Below are positions 61,316 through 64,000 of a stretch of 64,000 bases of DNA, in pieces. Where the stretch lies: positions 930,001 through 994,000 of the forward strand of contig NZ_JAFBFC010000001.1 in the NCBI RefSeq assembly GCF_016909075.1. The letters are read 5' to 3'. Position 1 is the first letter of the stretch. Each line of letters opens with the position of its first letter. The DNA comes from Priestia iocasae (GTDB taxonomy: Bacteria > Bacillota > Bacilli > Bacillales > Bacillaceae_H). The notes under the pieces are model-generated. The model made no database searches and was not told the DNA's origin. It saw only the letters and a program-made list of their open reading frames with translations. Made by a program: the position numbers and the translations under genes.

Positions 61316-61331
61316 TTTTGTTTGCTTCGAG

Positions 61332-61419
61332 TGTTTTTGGATGTATTTGAATGTTTTTGATTGAAAAAGATTGTTATCCGTGATAAATTAGAGATACATT
61401 AAAATGAAAACGTTTTTAA
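61332..61419 (+). promoter_or_regulatory. fruR-fruK-fruA promoter: triple 10-bp repeat, -35/-10, and cre
   Basis: Three tandem 10-base units, TGTTTTTGGA (61332), TGTATTTGAA (61342) and TGTTTTTGAT (61352), end at the -35 hexamer TTGAAA (61361-61366). A 17-base spacer leads to -10 TAAATT (61384-61389). A cre-like site ATGAAAACGTTTTTAA (61404-61419, one deviation) lies just after the expected transcription start. The repeats are a likely FruR (DeoR-type) operator and the cre a CcpA roadblock. Confidence 0.72.
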
Positions 61420-61433
61420 TGAGGTGTAAAAGT

Positions 61434-62186
61434 ATGTTAACCCCAGAGAGACATCAACTAATTTTAAATTTGATAAAAGAAAAAGAAGTTGTAAAAGTAC
61501 AGGAGTTACTTGAAATAACAGGTGCTTCTGAATCAACCATCCGACGTGATTTAAGTCAGTTAGAAGACGAAAAGTTGTTAAAGCGAGTACACGGTGGTGC
61601 ATCTTCAACGAATAATAAGCTACACGAACTAAGCATGAATGAAAAATCAATCAAAAACATTCATGAAAAAAAGCAAATTGCGCAATATGCAGCATCACTT
61701 ATTAACGAAGGTGATTGTGTCTTCCTAGATGCAGGTACAACGACATTCGAGATGATTCCATTTCTAAAAGGAAAGGATATTGTTGTCGTCACCAATGGAC
61801 TTCCTCATCTAACAGCTTTACTTGATCAAGATGTCACTCTTTATTTAGTAGGAGGGGCAGTCAAACATAAAACAGGAGCGTTTATAGGTCAAGGTGCATT
61901 ACTTAGCCTTCAGCAATATCGTTTTGATAAATGCTTTATCGGAGCAAATGGTGTTCATCCTCAATACGGCTATACAACACCAGATCCGGAAGAAGCTTCG
62001 ATTAAGCAAAATGCCATTCATTTATCTCAACAGGCCTTTGTACTTGCTGATTCTTCAAAGCATTTGGAAACGAGCTTTGCGAAAGTGGCTAATTTACAAG
62101 ACGCGATGCTAATTACGAATGAGCTAGATGATGAGTTAATGAGACAATATGAAACAAAAACGACGATAAAGGTTGTGAAAGAGTGA
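61434..62186 (+). CDS. fruR: DeoR-family transcriptional repressor of the fructose operon
   Basis: The product has 250 residues: an N-terminal DeoR helix-turn-helix (LTPERHQLILNLIKEKEVV, then GASESTIRRDLSQLEDEKLLKRVHGGA) and a sugar-phosphate isomerase-like sensor domain (FLDAGTTTFEMIPFL, KCFIGANGVHPQYGYTTPDPEEA). It should sense fructose 1-phosphate and control this operon. ATG 61434 with GAGGTG upstream is used; the ATG at 61404 overlaps the cre. It overlaps fruK by four bases. Confidence 0.92.
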   Translation: MLTPERHQLILNLIKEKEVVKVQELLEITGASESTIRRDLSQLEDEKLLKRVHGGASSTNNKLHELSMNEKSIKNIHEKKQIAQYAASLINEGDCVFLDAGTTTFEMIPFLKGKDIVVVTNGLPHLTALLDQDVTLYLVGGAVKHKTGAFIGQGALLSLQQYRFDKCFIGANGVHPQYGYTTPDPEEASIKQNAIHLSQQAFVLADSSKHLETSFAKVANLQDAMLITNELDDELMRQYETKTTIKVVKE

Positions 62187-63097
62187 TTTATACAGTTACA
62201 TTAAATCCTTCTGTTGACTATATTGTTCAGACCGAACATTTTACAGAAGGAGAACTACATCGCACAACAAATGAAGCAAAGTTTCCAGGAGGTAAAGGAA
62301 TTAACGTTTCACGCGTATTAAAGCGCCTAGGAGTAGAAAGCAAGGCAACTGGCTTTATTGGTGGCTTTACAGGCGCTTATATTAAAGATTCGTTAAAACA
62401 AGAACAGATTCAGACTGCATTTATTGAAGTTCAAGAAGATACCCGTATTAATATTAAGTTGAAAACAGCGGTTGAAACGGAAATTAATGGACAAGGTCCT
62501 ACCGTGGATGACGTGTCTTTTCAAAAACTTGTTGATCAAATCCATCAAATGAAAAACGATGACATACTTGTATTGGCAGGAAGTATCCCAAGCTCGTTGC
62601 CACAAGATGTGTATCAACATTTATTGCAACTAGCAAACGAGCAAGGAGCAAGCGTAGTTGTGGATACAAGTGGAAAAGCGCTCTTAAATCTTGTGCAGCA
62701 TCGTCCATTTTTAATTAAGCCAAATCATCATGAGTTAGGTGAACTATTTGACGTAGACATTCATGATGTTGACACAGCGGTGTTTTATGGAAAGAAGCTA
62801 GTTGAGCAAGGAGCTCAGCATGTTATTGTATCAATGGCAGGAGATGGTGCATTGTTAGTCACAGAATCAGCTGTTTGCTTAGCAACTGTACCAAAGGGAG
62901 AAGTGAAAAATTCAGTAGGTGCAGGAGATTCACTTGTCGCAGGTTTTCTTGCTTCCTATGTTCAAAGTAGAGATATAGCGGAAGCATTTCAAATAGGTGT
63001 GGCAACGGGAAGTGCAACTGCATTTTCGCTTGAACTATGCACAAAAGAAGAAGTGGATATGTTACGACCACAAATAATGATGAACAACCTAGGGTAA
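62183..63097 (+). CDS. fruK: 1-phosphofructokinase
   Basis: This 304-residue PfkB-family sugar kinase has its substrate-binding segment TLNPSVDYIVQT, the GGKGINVSRVLKRLG motif, and the C-terminal SVGAGDSLVAGFLA motif with the catalytic Asp. It phosphorylates fructose 1-phosphate to fructose 1,6-bisphosphate in the cytosol. It starts at GTG 62183 in a GTGA overlap with fruR. Its position between fruR and fruA fixes the substrate as fructose 1-phosphate. Confidence 0.94.
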   Translation: MIYTVTLNPSVDYIVQTEHFTEGELHRTTNEAKFPGGKGINVSRVLKRLGVESKATGFIGGFTGAYIKDSLKQEQIQTAFIEVQEDTRINIKLKTAVETEINGQGPTVDDVSFQKLVDQIHQMKNDDILVLAGSIPSSLPQDVYQHLLQLANEQGASVVVDTSGKALLNLVQHRPFLIKPNHHELGELFDVDIHDVDTAVFYGKKLVEQGAQHVIVSMAGDGALLVTESAVCLATVPKGEVKNSVGAGDSLVAGFLASYVQSRDIAEAFQIGVATGSATAFSLELCTKEEVDMLRPQIMMNNLG

Positions 63098-63111
63098 GAG
63101 GGGGAGCAACA

Positions 63112-64000
63112 ATGAAAATAACAGATTTATTAAAGAAAGATACCGTTATTTTAGATTTGACTAGCTCGTCAAAGGAAGAAGTAATTGATGAGCTTATTCA
63201 TAAATTAGGAGAAGCTGGACGCCTTCAAAATGAAGAAGAGTTTAAAAAGGCAATTTTAAAAAGAGAATCGCAGAGTACAACAGGAATTGGCGAAGGTATT
63301 GCTATTCCACATGCAAAAACAAGTGCAGTAAAAACACCAGCCATTGCATTTGGTCGTTCAACGGCTGGAATTGATTATGAATCACTTGATGGTCAACCTG
63401 CACATTTGTTTTTCATGATTGCTGCAAGTGAAGGAGCTAATAATGCTCATTTAGAGACCCTTTCTCGATTATCTTCATTATTGATGGATCCTTCGTTTCG
63501 CTCATCCTTGTTACATGCATCATCGATTGAAGAAGTCATCTCCAATATTGATGAAAAAGAAAGTGAAGGAGAGGTAGAAGAAGACGTTACCGTAATAGAT
63601 GAACAATTAATCTTAGCCGTGACTGCTTGTCCAACAGGAATTGCTCATACGTATATGGCAGCCGATAGCTTAAAAGCAAAAGCAAAAGAAATGAACATTG
63701 CTTTTAAAGTAGAAACAAACGGTTCAAGTGGTGTGAAGAATGCGCTCACAAAGGAAGAAATTGAAAACGCTACCACCATTATTGTCGCAGCTGATAAACA
63801 AGTGGAGATGGAGCGCTTTAACGGGAAAAAAGTGATTCAAGTACGAGTAGCAGAAGGCATTCGTCGCCCTGAGGAACTGCTAAATCGTGCGTTAAAAGGG
63901 GATGCACCGGTTTATCACGGAGATGAAAAGCAACAATCATCTAACACGAAAAAGGAGCGAACAGGATTTTATAAGCATTTAATGAGCGGTGTATCTGCGA
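63112..64000 (+). CDS. fruA: PTS fructose transporter EIIABC, N-terminal part (cut by window edge)
   Basis: 296 codons are visible before the window ends. Residues 1-150 form EIIA of the fructose type with phospho-His67 (GIAIPHAKTS). Residues about 165-265 form EIIB with phospho-Cys173 (AVTACPTGIAHTYMAA). The following linker (STKKERTGFYKHLMSGVS in outline) leads into the EIIC membrane domain outside the window. The enzyme takes up fructose as fructose 1-phosphate. ATG 63112 has GAGGGGGAG upstream. Third gene of the fruR-fruK-fruA operon. Confidence 0.95.
   Translation, partial: MKITDLLKKDTVILDLTSSSKEEVIDELIHKLGEAGRLQNEEEFKKAILKRESQSTTGIGEGIAIPHAKTSAVKTPAIAFGRSTAGIDYESLDGQPAHLFFMIAASEGANNAHLETLSRLSSLLMDPSFRSSLLHASSIEEVISNIDEKESEGEVEEDVTVIDEQLILAVTACPTGIAHTYMAADSLKAKAKEMNIAFKVETNGSSGVKNALTKEEIENATTIIVAADKQVEMERFNGKKVIQVRVAEGIRRPEELLNRALKGDAPVYHGDEKQQSSNTKKERTGFYKHLMSGVSA

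Noticed and set aside
1-64000. Prophage, integrase, transposase gene or CRISPR array
   Set aside because: No integrase, transposase, phage structural gene or regularly spaced repeat array was found on either strand.

Overview
The window is low-GC, densely packed DNA of a spore-forming Bacillaceae. The evidence for this is strong AGGAGG-type ribosome binding sites with TTG and GTG starts, intrinsic terminators after nearly every transcript, an M-box riboswitch, PurR-type and CcpA-type sites, a HemAT aerotaxis receptor, orphan KinA-like kinases and a spore-coat transglutaminase (Tgl). A Bacillus megaterium/Priestia-like host is my best guess. That is inference, not proof. I see no prophage, transposase gene, CRISPR array or rRNA.

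Region by region. 1-3.9 kb: the start of an FMN azoreductase (minus strand), then an LXG polymorphic toxin with a C-terminal ADP-ribosyltransferase domain, overlapping by one base an ADP-ribosylglycohydrolase that should be its immunity protein. 4-9.1 kb: a four-gene catabolic operon of TIM-barrel amidohydrolase, APC permease, M20 amidohydrolase and glutamine-synthetase-like ligase; its two outer genes are the two halves of fungal FluG. 9.4-15.5 kb: a TPR/winged-helix protein, an M20-type peptidase with an unusual Cys-rich N-terminal domain, an isolated tRNA-Ala(GGC), a methyltransferase behind a perfect cre, DUF2750, a small basic protein and a cold-shock protein. 16-22.8 kb: bioF, then a sensor cluster. 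It holds a cytosolic kinase with a HisK_N-like sensor, HemAT, and a four-gene operon of a B12-binding protein, a cytosolic kinase, an ABM monooxygenase and a helical protein. 23-32.5 kb: GNAT, a secreted alpha/beta-hydrolase behind a cre, AldA, a renalase-like flavoprotein with a DUF2071 partner, M-box-controlled MgtE and a subtilisin. 32.5-43 kb: CapA, a SEDS protein, an AI-2E permease, PurR-regulated FolD, MFS and LLM oxidoreductase genes, Mn catalase and two frameshifted small genes. 43-49.3 kb: a class-C beta-lactamase-like protein, two VOC proteins, lipoproteins, Tgl and an APH-like kinase. 49.4-54 kb: a two-component system next to a BcrAB-like ABC transporter. 54-61.3 kb: membrane-anchored MsrAB, TldD/TldE, an orphan ECF sigma factor, PrfC and a small membrane protein. 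61.3-64 kb: the fructose operon fruR-fruK-fruA, with fruA cut by the window end.

The two most interesting units are the LXG-ADP-ribosyltransferase/ADP-ribosylhydrolase pair and the B12-binding/histidine-kinase operon (20.37-22.82 kb), which looks like a cobalamin- or light-responsive input to a phosphorelay. A dispersed, MITE-like intergenic repeat occurs in at least three copies (25.8, 31.1 and 58.2 kb). Several genes of 41-48 codons (15.0, 40.2, 45.7, 48.2, 61.1 kb) are easy to miss and are listed here. Many start codons were moved downstream to the codon with a properly spaced Shine-Dalgarno sequence; the reasons are given with each gene.
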